A stretch of DNA of 64,000 nt from Aurantimicrobium minutum (lineage in GTDB: Bacteria > Actinomycetota > Actinomycetes > Actinomycetales > Microbacteriaceae). The position numbers and the translations under genes are program-made. This document shows positions 20,777 to 32,574 of the stretch, piece after piece (the first letter of the stretch is position 1; the number at the start of each line of letters is the position of its first letter). The stretch spans positions 186,001 through 250,000 of the forward strand of contig NZ_AP017457.1 of the NCBI RefSeq assembly GCF_002355535.1. The letters run 5' to 3'. Under the pieces are notes generated by a model that was given only the letters and a program-made list of their open reading frames with translations, made no database searches and was not told the origin of the DNA.

Positions 20777-21763
20777 GTGGCAATATCACCGAATATCTCG
20801 GTGGCGATGTGCACCTACAACGGTGCCCACTACATCGCAGCCCAGTTAGAAACCATGGCTGCCCAAACCTTGCTCCCTGCAGAAATCGTCGTCTCTGATG
20901 ATGGGTCAACAGATGGCACTGTTGCACTGCTGAAGAAAACGTGGGAAAAGCTCGTTGAGCACAAAACCATTCTGGGCAGAATCAAACTCACCGTCCTGCA
21001 GAACAAAACCTCGCTGGGCGTGACGAAGAACTTTGAGCAGGCCATAGCGGCAACGAGCAAGCAATATATTTTCCTAGCGGATCAAGATGATCTGTGGTTT
21101 CCGCAGCGGCTAGAAACCGGCGCAGCACATCTGGAATCTGGTGCAGGTTTTGTTTTTGGGGATGCGGACCTCATCGATGGTGAAGGTGCACCTCTCGGTC
21201 ACACCCTGTTCGAGGCATTAGCGCTGAAGACTTCAGAACGAGAAGGCATCACTACTGACCCTGTGAACGTGTTGATCAAGCGCAATATTGTCACCGGTGC
21301 CACTGCAGCATTCCCACGAACGGTGTTCGAGAAGGCTGCTCCTTTCCCCGAGGGCTGGGTGCATGACGAATGGTTAGCCATGGTGGCAGCTCTGGGCGGA
21401 GAAAAGTTTGCCGTGACAGGGCCTCTGATTTCCTATCGGCAACATTCGTCGAATCAAATCGGTGTGAAAAAGAACACCATGGGAACGCGCATGGCCAAAC
21501 TGCGGGCCGAAGGCACCCAGCGCAACGCACGTCTTCTCAGCCGCATGACGAGCTTGGCTCAGCGTGCATCAGAGCTGGGTGCAGACGCAAGCGCGGTGAA
21601 GCTCATTAGCTCAGCACAGAAGTTCCAAGAAGCTCGTTCTGCATACCCCAAGAATCGTGTCATTCGCTGGGTCCCCGTTTTGGGACAGGTGTTTACCGGA
21701 CGTTACTTCCGAGTCAGTAATGGTCCACGAGATGTGTTGCGAGATCTCGTACAGCCACTCTAA
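20777..21763 (+). CDS. GT2 family glycosyltransferase
   Basis: A 328-residue GT-A glycosyltransferase: VAMCTYNGAHYIAAQL, VSDDGSTDGT and the metal-binding FLADQDDLWFPQRL, then NIVTGATAAFP and WVHDEWLAM with the catalytic acid. This order is found in enzymes that add rhamnose or related deoxysugars to O-antigens and wall glycans. It starts at GTG 20777 with a good site (AAGAGGAG). The C-terminal 90 residues are basic and helical, perhaps for membrane contact. It sits between prmC and sua5, which are adjacent in mycobacteria. The donor is unknown. Confidence 0.85.
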   Translation: MAISPNISVAMCTYNGAHYIAAQLETMAAQTLLPAEIVVSDDGSTDGTVALLKKTWEKLVEHKTILGRIKLTVLQNKTSLGVTKNFEQAIAATSKQYIFLADQDDLWFPQRLETGAAHLESGAGFVFGDADLIDGEGAPLGHTLFEALALKTSEREGITTDPVNVLIKRNIVTGATAAFPRTVFEKAAPFPEGWVHDEWLAMVAALGGEKFAVTGPLISYRQHSSNQIGVKKNTMGTRMAKLRAEGTQRNARLLSRMTSLAQRASELGADASAVKLISSAQKFQEARSAYPKNRVIRWVPVLGQVFTGRYFRVSNGPRDVLRDLVQPL

Positions 21764-21779
21764 GGAAGTGCGGAGCTCT

Positions 21780-21798
21780 TCACCCGTAAACTGGGTGA
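21780..21798 (+). promoter_or_regulatory. Small hairpin covering the sua5 ribosome binding site
   Basis: TCACCC and GGGTGA form a 6-bp stem with a 7-nt loop, and the 3' arm is part of the only SD-like sequence (GGGTGAG) ahead of ATG 21802. It could limit translation of sua5. Confidence 0.3.
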
Positions 21799-21801
21799 GT
21801 T

Positions 21802-22479
21802 ATGTCACGCATCTACGATTGCTCAGATAATGCTGAGCTCTTGACCGGAACGCGGCTTGCCAGGCAAGCCGTTGCCAAAGGTCAACTCGTTGTGTTGCCT
21901 ACGGACACCGTTTACGGTGTCGGGGCAAATGCGTTCAGTCCCGAAGCAGTGCAATTACTGCTCGAGGCAAAAGGGCGTGGCCGTCAATCTCCACCACCGG
22001 TGTTGATGCCTTCCGTGGCAACTATGGATGGCTTGGCGCAAAACATTCCCGATGAAGTGCGTGCTCTAGCGGATGCGTTTTGGCCAGGTGGGTTGACGAT
22101 CATCTTGGAGGCGCAGCCTTCATTGGCCTGGGACTTAGGAGACACCAACGGCACTGTTGCTGTTCGTGTTCCTTCCCACCCGGTTGCTTTGGAACTTCTT
22201 GCCGAGACTGGTCCATTGGCAGTGTCCTCCGCGAACCTGACTGGACAGCCCGCTGCGGTAACCGCACAGGGTGCTCATGACCAGTTGGGTGCACGCGTTG
22301 AGGTGTATTTGGACGGGGGAGAAGCGTCCGCCGGTTTAGCATCCACGATTGTGGATGCAACAGCGCTTTCTCGAGGCGAAGGCGGAATTCGTATTCTTCG
22401 CGACGGCGTGATTTCTGCTGCGCAATTACGCGAGGTCATCGGTGATGTTCTCGAACCGTCGACAGACGTGGTGGGCTAA
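21802..22479 (+). CDS. sua5: L-threonylcarbamoyladenylate synthase (Sua5/YciO/TsaC family)
   Basis: The enzyme makes threonylcarbamoyl-AMP from threonine, bicarbonate and ATP for the t6A modification of tRNAs reading ANN codons. The 225-residue protein has the YrdC fold: GQLVVLPTDTVYGVGANAF near residue 28, then KGRGRQSPPPVLM (the KR..P..V ATP motif), FWPGGLTIIL, VAVRVPSHPVALELL and PLAVSSANLTGQPA. It lacks the C-terminal Sua5 domain, so it is of the short TsaC-like type. It lies 5 nt before the wecA-like gene, as in mycobacteria. Confidence 0.93.
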   Translation: MSRIYDCSDNAELLTGTRLARQAVAKGQLVVLPTDTVYGVGANAFSPEAVQLLLEAKGRGRQSPPPVLMPSVATMDGLAQNIPDEVRALADAFWPGGLTIILEAQPSLAWDLGDTNGTVAVRVPSHPVALELLAETGPLAVSSANLTGQPAAVTAQGAHDQLGARVEVYLDGGEASAGLASTIVDATALSRGEGGIRILRDGVISAAQLREVIGDVLEPSTDVVG

Positions 22480-22484
22480 CTCTC

Positions 22485-23807
22485 ATGGTGATGCTTGCAC
22501 TGATGGCTTTGGCCACCGCCCTGGTGACGTTTGGGTTCTCTTTCGCCATTAGGCGCCTCAGTCTGAAATACAAGCTGTATCCCAAGATTCGTGAGCGCGA
22601 TGTTCACACCACTCCCACTCCTCGTTTGGGTGGCGTGGCCATGTTCCTAGGAATTTTGGTTGCCTTCATCGTGGCAAGCCAGATTGACTTCTTCCACGTC
22701 ATCTTTGCCCAGCCAGGACCCGTTCTGGCCATCATGGGCGCAGCATTTTTGATTGTTCTGGTGGGAGTGCTCGATGATCTGTGGGATTTGGACTGGACCA
22801 TCAAGCTTGCGGCCCAGTTAGGTATCGCAGCACTGGTTGCCTGGCAAGGTGTGCAAATTCTGTCCTTGCCAATCGGCGGCATCACAGTGGGGTCTCCCAC
22901 GATGTCTTTCCTGCTCACCATCTTCGTGATCGTGCTTGTCATGAACGCCGTCAACTTCATTGACGGACTTGATGGTTTAGTGGCCGGTGTCTCGTTGATT
23001 TCCAACGGGGTGTTCTTGATCTATAGCTACTTGTTAGCTCGCGAGACAAGCCCCTCCAACTACTTCAACCTCGCTTCTCTTATCGCAGCAGTTCTTGTCG
23101 GAGCGTGTGCAGGGTTCTTGCCTTTCAACTGGCATAAGGCTCGTTTGTTTATGGGGGATGCTGGCTCTATGCTCGTAGGGCTCCTCATGGCCGTGGCTGC
23201 TATTGCCGTCACAGGACAAATTGATCCCAGTGCTTTTACTGAAACTGGTTTGGGTAAGTCTCAGCTACTACCTGCGTTTTTGCCCATCATGCTTCCCTTT
23301 GCCATCTTGCTCCTGCCACTGGTTGATTTCTCTTTGGCTGTGTTGCGGCGCGTAAGTGCTGGAAAGTCTCCCTTTACGGCAGACCGTAAGCACCTTCACC
23401 ATCGCCTTCTCGACATGGGGCACTCCCACCTCCAAGCAGTGCTCATTCTGTACACCTGGACTGCCGTGGTCTCTATTGGCTTCCTGTTGTTCTTTATTGT
23501 CAAGCCCTATGCCATAGCCATTGTGTTTTTGATTGCGGGAACAATCATCAGCACCGTGTTGACGGTGCTGCCGCTGACCAGACGCCAAAAAGCGGAAGTG
23601 GCAATTCAGTCGCTCAAAAACGATGCTGTCTTGGCGGAGTATGACCCACTGGATGCCGCCAGTAACAAGTTTGGTGATGATATTCCTGTCCCCGCAGAAG
23701 ACGTTATTGCCGGTGCAACAGGCCAGATCAACTTAGGCGAGGGAATCGTCAAGCGCGGGAAGAGTGCTTTGCCGAAATTTGCTGATGAGAACGAGAACAA
23801 AGGCTAA
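22485..23807 (+). CDS. wecA: Polyprenyl-phosphate GlcNAc-1-phosphate transferase (WecA/TagO family)
   Basis: This integral membrane enzyme attaches N-acetylglucosamine-1-phosphate to decaprenyl phosphate and so starts wall-polymer synthesis. The 440-residue protein has about eleven membrane helices and the family motifs: PTPRLGGVAMF near residue 45, the catalytic VLDDLWDLDW, NFIDGLDGLVAG, FMGDAGSML and the histidine motif HLHHRLLDMGHS. A soluble C-terminal tail of about 75 residues follows. The position between sua5 and atpI equals that of wecA (Rv1302) in M. tuberculosis. It would supply the lipid-linked start for the glycosyltransferases inserted nearby. Confidence 0.92.
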   Translation: MVMLALMALATALVTFGFSFAIRRLSLKYKLYPKIRERDVHTTPTPRLGGVAMFLGILVAFIVASQIDFFHVIFAQPGPVLAIMGAAFLIVLVGVLDDLWDLDWTIKLAAQLGIAALVAWQGVQILSLPIGGITVGSPTMSFLLTIFVIVLVMNAVNFIDGLDGLVAGVSLISNGVFLIYSYLLARETSPSNYFNLASLIAAVLVGACAGFLPFNWHKARLFMGDAGSMLVGLLMAVAAIAVTGQIDPSAFTETGLGKSQLLPAFLPIMLPFAILLLPLVDFSLAVLRRVSAGKSPFTADRKHLHHRLLDMGHSHLQAVLILYTWTAVVSIGFLLFFIVKPYAIAIVFLIAGTIISTVLTVLPLTRRQKAEVAIQSLKNDAVLAEYDPLDAASNKFGDDIPVPAEDVIAGATGQINLGEGIVKRGKSALPKFADENENKG

Positions 23808-23811
23808 AACC

Positions 23812-24267
23812 ATGACTAATCCTGATGTAGCGGCTTCCTTTCCCAGTGGTGGTCGGGCTGTACCCAGCTCTGTTCCCGTTCTCAAGCGGACACTGGCCTA
23901 TGGCTTCGCTTTCGCCGCAACGATAGCTGTGGTGGGCGGAGTCATTGGCCTTCTGGTTGCTGGACCAACAGCTGCGTGGAGCGCCGTCATTGGTGCGGCC
24001 ATGGCAGGGGTGTTCCTCGGAATTACTGCACTGAGCATCCTTATCGCCGTGCGCTATGACATCGTGGCGTTCTTTGCGATTGTGCTCGGCGCATGGCTTC
24101 TGAAGTTTGTGGCATTTATCGTCGCGGCCATCGCGCTACGCGATCAGCCATGGATTAATCCCACAGCATTGTTCTTGTCGTTGATTGCTGGAGTGATCTC
24201 CTCGCTCGTGGTGGATGTGGTGGTCGTGATGAAGACCCGCATGCCGTACGTCTCCGATTTGAAATAA
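23812..24267 (+). CDS. atpI: AtpI-like ATP synthase accessory membrane protein
   Basis: A 151-residue protein with four hydrophobic helices (about 30-50, 55-75, 85-110, 118-138), located directly before atpB. Proteins at this place (AtpI, Rv1303 in M. tuberculosis) help assemble the c-ring or carry Mg2+. The exact role here is inferred from position. Starts at ATG 23812, 4 nt after the wecA-like gene. A frame extension upstream overlaps wecA and is not needed. A terminator-like hairpin follows 25 nt after the stop. Confidence 0.8.
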   Translation: MTNPDVAASFPSGGRAVPSSVPVLKRTLAYGFAFAATIAVVGGVIGLLVAGPTAAWSAVIGAAMAGVFLGITALSILIAVRYDIVAFFAIVLGAWLLKFVAFIVAAIALRDQPWINPTALFLSLIAGVISSLVVDVVVVMKTRMPYVSDLK

Positions 24268-24291
24268 CCGTCTTTTTCACTGCTTTTGTGC

Positions 24292-24318
24292 CAAACCCCA
24301 GACATTGTCTGGGGTTTG
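24292..24318 (+). terminator. Hairpin terminator between atpI and atpB
   Basis: CAAACCCCAGAC and GTCTGGGGTTTG make a 12-bp perfect stem with a 3-nt loop, followed by TTCTTG. It probably separates the rho-wecA-atpI transcript from the atp structural operon. The remaining 24319-24565 region carries the atpB promoter and leader. Confidence 0.65.
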
Positions 24319-24394
24319 TTCTTGCCCGTCTTTGCGGGGGAGTTGGGGAGGTCACAAAGAAAGTCTTTCCGCTGACCGGTAAGTGTCGTGGGGA

Positions 24395-24423
24395 TTGGCT
24401 CAGCAGCCGATTTTGCCTGTAAA
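24395..24423 (+). promoter_or_regulatory. Candidate promoter of the atpBEFHAGDC operon
   Basis: TTGGCT (24395-24400) and TGTAAA (24418-24423) are 17 nt apart, each matching four of six consensus bases, and lie downstream of the hairpin at 24292. This would give a leader of about 135 nt. Confidence 0.35.
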
Positions 24424-24565
24424 GTCTTGAGTAATCCCTCGCACCAACTGCGGAACAATCAGTCACGTTTCGACAACGAAGCCAAACGAGATTGCACTGC
24501 TGGGGGAAACCGCATGTTCGTCGACGCGAGAGCAGAAGCTCCACGCCCCGAAACAGGAGATAGCG

Positions 24566-25378
24566 CTGCTAGTAAACGCTGTAACCAAGCTCTTCGCCTC
24601 CACAGAGGACGCTCCGAGCTTTCACGGGCCATCGATCTACGAATTCTTCCCGCCCGTCATTCTCTTCGACGGCACCCCCTTCGAGATCAACCGCATCATT
24701 CTCGTCAAGTTCTTTATGGCGGCGATTCTCATCACCTTCTTTGCTTTAGCAACCCGCAACCTGAAGATTGTTCCCTCCAAGGGTCAGTCACTTGCGGAAA
24801 TGGCGCTCGATGTTGTTCGCGTCAACATCGCTGAAGACCTGCTGGGTAAGAAAGACGCGAAGCGCTTCCTACCTCTGCTCACCGGTATTTTCTTCACCGT
24901 TCTAGCCATGAACATCCCGGGCATCATCCCCGGATTCAACATCGCGGGAACCTCAACCATTGGTTTGCCGCTGGTGTTGGCACTGGTTGCCTATGTTGCC
25001 TTCGTTTATGCAGGTCTCAAAAAGCACCCCCTGACATTCCTCAAGGCCTCCTTGTTCCCACCAGGGGTTCCTTGGCCTATCTACGTGATCGTGACTCCGA
25101 TTGAGTTCTTCTCAATCTTCATCCTGCGTCCGATCACCCTCGCTCTTCGTCTTCTGATGAACATGGTTGCCGGCCACCTCCTGCTTGTGCTGGCCTTCTC
25201 CGCAACCTGGTTCTTCTTCTTCGAAATGGACGGCTTCTGGAAGCTGTTCGGAATCGGAACGTTTGCTTTCGGCTTCATCTTCACTCTCTTTGAGATGTTG
25301 GTGGCTGTGCTTCAGGCATACGTATTCACCCTGCTTACAACGGTCTACATCCAGCTCGCGCTGGCTGAGGAACACTAA
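24566..25378 (+). CDS. atpB: ATP synthase Fo subunit a, probably with a CTG start
   Basis: Subunit a forms the proton half-channels of the Fo motor. The frame is open from 24431, and the conserved N-terminus (TKLFASTEDAPSF, YEFFPPVILFDGTPFEINR) lies upstream of the first ATG, 24716, which falls inside the first membrane helix. Neither ATG, GTG nor TTG occurs before it. AGGAG at 24555-24559 is 6 nt from CTG 24566, giving 270 residues, the normal family length. I therefore propose a CTG start. An ATA at 24560 or GTA at 24572 fit less well. The essential arginine helix is RPITLALRLLMNMVAGH, and the last helix is near the C-terminus. It is followed by atpE 45 nt later. Confidence 0.85.
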   Translation: MLVNAVTKLFASTEDAPSFHGPSIYEFFPPVILFDGTPFEINRIILVKFFMAAILITFFALATRNLKIVPSKGQSLAEMALDVVRVNIAEDLLGKKDAKRFLPLLTGIFFTVLAMNIPGIIPGFNIAGTSTIGLPLVLALVAYVAFVYAGLKKHPLTFLKASLFPPGVPWPIYVIVTPIEFFSIFILRPITLALRLLMNMVAGHLLLVLAFSATWFFFFEMDGFWKLFGIGTFAFGFIFTLFEMLVAVLQAYVFTLLTTVYIQLALAEEH

Positions 25379-25660
<282 letters not shown>

Positions 25661-25691
25661 TCACATTCCGCTCTTTCGACACGGAGACAAC

Positions 25692-26237
25692 ATGCTTCAG
25701 GCACTCATCGTTGCAGCAGAAGAGGCACCAAACCCTCTTCTACCTGCAACCTACGACCTCGTTTGGTCGTCGATTATCTTTGCCGTCATCCTTATCTTCT
25801 TCTGGAAGAAGATTCTGCCCAACGTTTCAGCCATCCTGGAAGCACGCAGTGCTGCCATTGAAGGCAACATTGAAAAGGCAGATGCTGCACAGAAGGAAGC
25901 TGAAGAGGCACTGGCAAAGTACACTGCTCAGCTCGCTGATGCACGTGTAGAGGCTGGCAAGATCCGTGACGCTGCTCGCGCAGATGGCGTCAAGATCGTT
26001 GCAGAAGCTAAGGAAAACGCCACTGTAGAGGCAGCTCGCGTCACCGCGACTGCCAAAGCTCAGATTGAGGCAGAGCGTCAAACCGCTCTGGTCTCACTTA
26101 AGAGCGAAGTGGGCACCCTCGCAATTGACTTGGCTTCTGGTGTTATCGGTGAAGCACTCACTGACGACAAGAAGTCCAAGGCTCTCGTGGACCGTTTCCT
26201 GGCAGATCTGGAAAAGTCGGAGAAGGCAGCTAAGTAA
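25692..26237 (+). CDS. atpF: ATP synthase Fo subunit b
   Basis: Subunit b is the outer stalk. The 181-residue protein has one N-terminal membrane helix (about residues 22-42, SIIFAVILIFFWKKILP) followed by a long charged, alanine-rich coiled coil. ATG 25692 has a GGAG site; the frame opens further upstream within atpE but without a signal. It shares TAATG with atpH. Confidence 0.96.
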   Translation: MLQALIVAAEEAPNPLLPATYDLVWSSIIFAVILIFFWKKILPNVSAILEARSAAIEGNIEKADAAQKEAEEALAKYTAQLADARVEAGKIRDAARADGVKIVAEAKENATVEAARVTATAKAQIEAERQTALVSLKSEVGTLAIDLASGVIGEALTDDKKSKALVDRFLADLEKSEKAAK

Positions 26238-27034
26238 TGGGTAGCGCAAGCAGACACGCAATCGAAAGCTCTAAGGCAGCACTTGCTGGCTTGGGAGCAA
26301 AGGCAAACCTGGCATTGGGCGAACAGCTCTTTGCTGCAGGTCGTGCCCTCGCTGAGTCTGCCCAATTGCGCGCCGTTCTTGCTGACCCAGCCGTTCCCAC
26401 CGCTGACAAGACCGCCCTGCTGGGCAAGGTCTTCGGCAAGGGACTGGATGCAACATCCTCCAAACTGCTCGGACAGATCGTCTCCTACCGCTGGTCCAAC
26501 CAGGACGACCTGTTGGCCGGTGTCGAAGAAATCGCTATCCGCGCTGCTGTGTCGGGTGCTAAGAAGAATGAATCCGTCGACGCTGAGCTGTTCGCGTTCT
26601 CTCGTGCCGTGTCGAGCGACGCAGAACTCGAGCTTGGCCTCGGATCCAAACTGGGCGACCCCAAGGCGAAGGCAGCGCTTGTTGTGAAACTGCTCAAGGG
26701 CAAGGCCTCGGCAGCAACCATTGCTATCGTTTCCTCGCTTGTTCAGCAGCCTCGTGGTCGCCGGATTGGTGCCCTGCTTTCCTATGCAGCAGATATTGTT
26801 GCTGACCAGGCAGGTGCCACCATTGCAACCGTGACCAGTGCACAACCTATTGCGCCAGCGCAGTTGACCAGCCTGAGCAAGACTCTGGCCAAGGTTTACG
26901 GACGCGAGCTCAACATCAACCTCGTCATTGACCCCGCAATCATTGGTGGCCTGCGCGTGCAGGTTGGCGATGACGTGATCGATGGCTCCGTTTCGTCCCG
27001 TATTCAAGAACTGCGACTCCAGCTCGCTGGATAG
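26237..27034 (+). CDS. atpH: ATP synthase F1 subunit delta
   Basis: Delta joins the b stalk to F1. At 265 residues it is of the longer actinobacterial type. The N-terminal helical domain begins [12 protein letters not shown], and the C-terminal signature [35 protein letters not shown] is clear. The start codon overlaps the atpF stop. Confidence 0.95.
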   Translation: MGSASRHAIESSKAALAGLGAKANLALGEQLFAAGRALAESAQLRAVLADPAVPTADKTALLGKVFGKGLDATSSKLLGQIVSYRWSNQDDLLAGVEEIAIRAAVSGAKKNESVDAELFAFSRAVSSDAELELGLGSKLGDPKAKAALVVKLLKGKASAATIAIVSSLVQQPRGRRIGALLSYAADIVADQAGATIATVTSAQPIAPAQLTSLSKTLAKVYGRELNINLVIDPAIIGGLRVQVGDDVIDGSVSSRIQELRLQLAG

Positions 27035-27095
27035 CTCAAGGAAAGACTTCACAAACCCCTTCAGTCACCCGACTGAGTCAGACAAGGAAAACACA

Positions 27096-28736
<1,641 letters not shown>

Positions 28737-28784
28737 GCGCCCTTCATAGACATCAACCACCTTTAGAGAAACCTCAGGAGAGAC

Positions 28785-29684
28785 ATGGGAGCGCAACTTC
28801 GGGTCTATAGGCAGAAAATTCGTTCTGCCCAGACGACCAAGAAGATCACGCGTGCAATGGAGCTGATCTCTGCCTCGCGTATTCAAAAAGCGCAGGCGCG
28901 AGTAATGCAATCCACGCCATACTCACGTGCGATTACTCGTGCGGTATCTGCTGTGGCCACGTACTCCAACGTGTCACACGTGCTCACCACTGAGCCTGAG
29001 CAGATTCGTCGCGCCGCGATTGTGATCCTCACCTCTGACCGTGGTCTTGCTGGTGCTTTCAGCTCTCAGGTTCTGCGTGAATCTGAGCAGTTGGCAGAAC
29101 TGCTGCGCGAACAGGGCAAAGAGGTTGTCTACTTCCTTGTTGGTCGTAAAGCAAATGCCTACTTCTCCTTCCGCCAGCGTCCTGCTGAGCGCGTTTGGAC
29201 CGGCGGCACTGACCAGCCTGTATTCGAAACCGCTCAGGAAATCGCGAACACTGTTCTCGAAAGCTTCTTGCGCGACTACACCGATGGTGGTGTGGACGAG
29301 ATTCACGTCGTTTACAACCGTTTCGTCTCCATGGTTTCTCAGGTTCCCCACGTGGTTCGCATGCTTCCATTGGAAGTTGTTGAAGGCGTGGACGAGCCCG
29401 GAGAAAATGAGGTTTTGCCTCTCTACGAATTCGAGCCTGAAGCAGACAAGGTGTTGGATGCACTCCTCCCGGTTTACATCGAGAGCCGCATCTTCAACGC
29501 CATGCTTCAGTCGGCTGCGTCTGAGCACGCGAGCCGTCAGCGCGCGATGAAGTCTGCCAGCGACAACGCTGACAAACTCATCCGCGACTACACCCGTCTG
29601 GCGAACAACGCTCGTCAGTCCGAGATCACGCAGCAAATTTCCGAAATCGTTGGTGGCGCCGACGCCTTGTCGTCCGCCAAGTAA
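28785..29684 (+). CDS. atpG: ATP synthase F1 subunit gamma
   Basis: Gamma is the rotating central stalk. The N-terminus [30 protein letters not shown] and the C-terminal helix [41 protein letters not shown] are both diagnostic. 299 residues. Strong ribosome site (CAGGAGAG). Confidence 0.98.
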   Translation: MGAQLRVYRQKIRSAQTTKKITRAMELISASRIQKAQARVMQSTPYSRAITRAVSAVATYSNVSHVLTTEPEQIRRAAIVILTSDRGLAGAFSSQVLRESEQLAELLREQGKEVVYFLVGRKANAYFSFRQRPAERVWTGGTDQPVFETAQEIANTVLESFLRDYTDGGVDEIHVVYNRFVSMVSQVPHVVRMLPLEVVEGVDEPGENEVLPLYEFEPEADKVLDALLPVYIESRIFNAMLQSAASEHASRQRAMKSASDNADKLIRDYTRLANNARQSEITQQISEIVGGADALSSAK

Positions 29685-29707
29685 CACAGACTTCCCAAAC
29701 CAGGTAA

Positions 29708-31231
<1,524 letters not shown>

Positions 31232-31233
31232 TC

Positions 31234-31506
31234 ATGGCTACTACTTCTCTCCTCCAGGTCAGCGTTGTAGCTGCCGACCAGGAAGTCTGGTCTGGCGCAG
31301 CCTCTATGGTTGTTGCCAAGACCAGCGAAGGCGAGATCGGTATTCTTCCCGGTCACGAACCCATGTTGGCATTCCTTGCCGGCGGTGAAGTTCGTGTTAC
31401 CACTGAAGATGGCTCGAAGATCACCGCTAACGCTGAGGGTGGTTTCCTTTCGGTTGAAAACAACAATGTTTCTGTTGTTGCCTCTGCCGCAGAATTGGTT
31501 GGCTAA
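31234..31506 (+). CDS. atpC: ATP synthase F1 subunit epsilon, short form
   Basis: The 90-residue protein has the N-terminal beta sandwich (VSVVAADQEVWSGAASMVVAKTSEGEIGILPGHEPMLAFL) but no C-terminal helical hairpin, the part that inhibits ATP hydrolysis in longer homologues such as E. coli. The ATG is 2 nt after the atpD stop. Last gene of the operon. Confidence 0.95.
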   Translation: MATTSLLQVSVVAADQEVWSGAASMVVAKTSEGEIGILPGHEPMLAFLAGGEVRVTTEDGSKITANAEGGFLSVENNNVSVVASAAELVG

Positions 31507-31529
31507 CGCTCAACCTTGCACACGCTGAT

Positions 31530-31562
31530 GCCCGCGGTTGAAGATTCGCTCTTCCTGTGGGC
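31530..31562 (+). terminator. Possible hairpin at the end of the atp operon
   Basis: GCCCGC pairs with GTGGGC, with GAAG/CTTC pairing inside, between atpC and yaaA. No U-run follows, so read-through into yaaA is possible. Confidence 0.3.
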
Positions 31563-31583
31563 GTTTGCACTTAAGGGATTGTT

Positions 31584-32411
31584 ATGTTGATTCTGTTGCC
31601 ACCTTCGGAAACGAAGCGTGATGGGGGAGAAGGCGCTCCCTTGGAGCAGCTGCTTGTCGAATCTGCCCTGGCATTCCCTGAACTCAATGCCATTCGTAAG
31701 CGTGTGGTAGCGGCTACAGTGTCTCTGGCCCGTCAACCCAAGGTGTGTGCCGAGGTTCTCAAGCTCAGCCCCAAGCAAATGGGCGAGGTTGACCGCAATA
31801 AGGCCGTCAAGACCTCACCAACCATGCCCGCTATTGATCGTTACACCGGCGTGCTCTATGACGGCCTGGGGGCGATTAATCTCCCTGCCGAGGCTCGTAC
31901 TTTCCTCGGCGAACATGTTCTTATCCAGTCTGCTCTCCTTGGGCCCGTGAGAGCTCTTGATCTCATTCCTGCATATCGGCTCTCTTTCGACTCCAAATTG
32001 CCTTCCTTAGCCGCTGGAACTCTCAAGAAAGCATGGGCTGAGGCAAGTAGCAAAGCGCTAGCAAAGAAGCTGAATGAAAAGCCTCAAATGGTGCTTGATT
32101 TGCGCTCTGAAGGCTATTCAGCTCTCACACCTCTTGCTCCTGCAGAGAACACCGTTTATTTGCGCGTGGTGACCAAGGGGGAAAACGGTCAGTTGCGTGC
32201 GCTGAACCACTTCAACAAGAAGGGTAAAGGCGAGTTTGTTCGCGCCCTTGCAAAGGATACTGCGGTCACGTCTTCGCTCGAGAACGTTGAGCAACTCATT
32301 TCTTGGGCAGCCACAAAGAATTTCATTCTGGAACCGGGGGAACCTGCCACCCAAGATTGGCCTGCAGAGCTCAACCTGGTGGTTTCTGGGGTTGTTCAGA
32401 AACTCTGTTGA
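31584..32411 (+). CDS. yaaA: YaaA-family protein (peroxide stress, DUF328/UPF0246)
   Basis: In E. coli, YaaA lowers free iron during hydrogen peroxide stress and has a DNA-binding fold. This 275-residue homologue keeps the N-terminal LILLPPSETK signature, the central YTGVLYDGLGAINLP, IQSALLGPVRALDLIPAYRL and the C-terminal HFNKKGKGEFVRAL. An AAGGGA site precedes ATG 31584. It stands alone between the atp operon and the tad locus. Confidence 0.88.
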   Translation: MLILLPPSETKRDGGEGAPLEQLLVESALAFPELNAIRKRVVAATVSLARQPKVCAEVLKLSPKQMGEVDRNKAVKTSPTMPAIDRYTGVLYDGLGAINLPAEARTFLGEHVLIQSALLGPVRALDLIPAYRLSFDSKLPSLAAGTLKKAWAEASSKALAKKLNEKPQMVLDLRSEGYSALTPLAPAENTVYLRVVTKGENGQLRALNHFNKKGKGEFVRALAKDTAVTSSLENVEQLISWAATKNFILEPGEPATQDWPAELNLVVSGVVQKLC

Positions 32412-32452
32412 TTCAACTTTTGGTATTTGCCTGCTCCATGCACAGTTTTGGA

Positions 32453-32471
32453 ATAAACAACCGTTGTTTAT
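32453..32471 (+). promoter_or_regulatory. Perfect 9-1-9 palindrome upstream of the tad locus
   Basis: ATAAACAAC and GTTGTTTAT flank a single C, a classic two-fold operator for a dimeric regulator. It lies about 105 nt before the first tad gene and 42 nt after yaaA. A weak -10 (TTTATAG) lies downstream near 32514. No regulator gene is adjacent. Confidence 0.6.
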
Positions 32472-32493
32472 GTAAGGCTGCTCAGTCGCCCCA

Positions 32494-32518
32494 ATAAACA
32501 GTGCGTGTTCTGGTTTAT
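32494..32518 (+). promoter_or_regulatory. Second, spaced ATAAAC inverted pair
   Basis: ATAAACA (32494-32500) and TGGTTTAT (32511-32518) repeat the half-site of the palindrome at 32453, with a 10-nt spacer. Four copies of the ATAAAC half-site within 66 nt suggest cooperative binding. Confidence 0.45.
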
Positions 32519-32574
32519 AGCAGAGATGTGGATAACTCCTGCGGAAGAAAAACTGGAACGGGCATGCTATCTGA

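Noticed and set aside
24388-24834. Plus-strand frame of 148 codons overlapping the atpB start
   Set aside because: It overlaps the conserved N-terminus of atpB in another frame and encodes no recognisable domain. The atpB frame explains the region.
32527-32535. TGTGGATAA, a perfect DnaA box
   Set aside because: A single 9-mer is expected by chance in a window of this size, and no dnaA, dnaN or box cluster is nearby, so it is not evidence of an origin.
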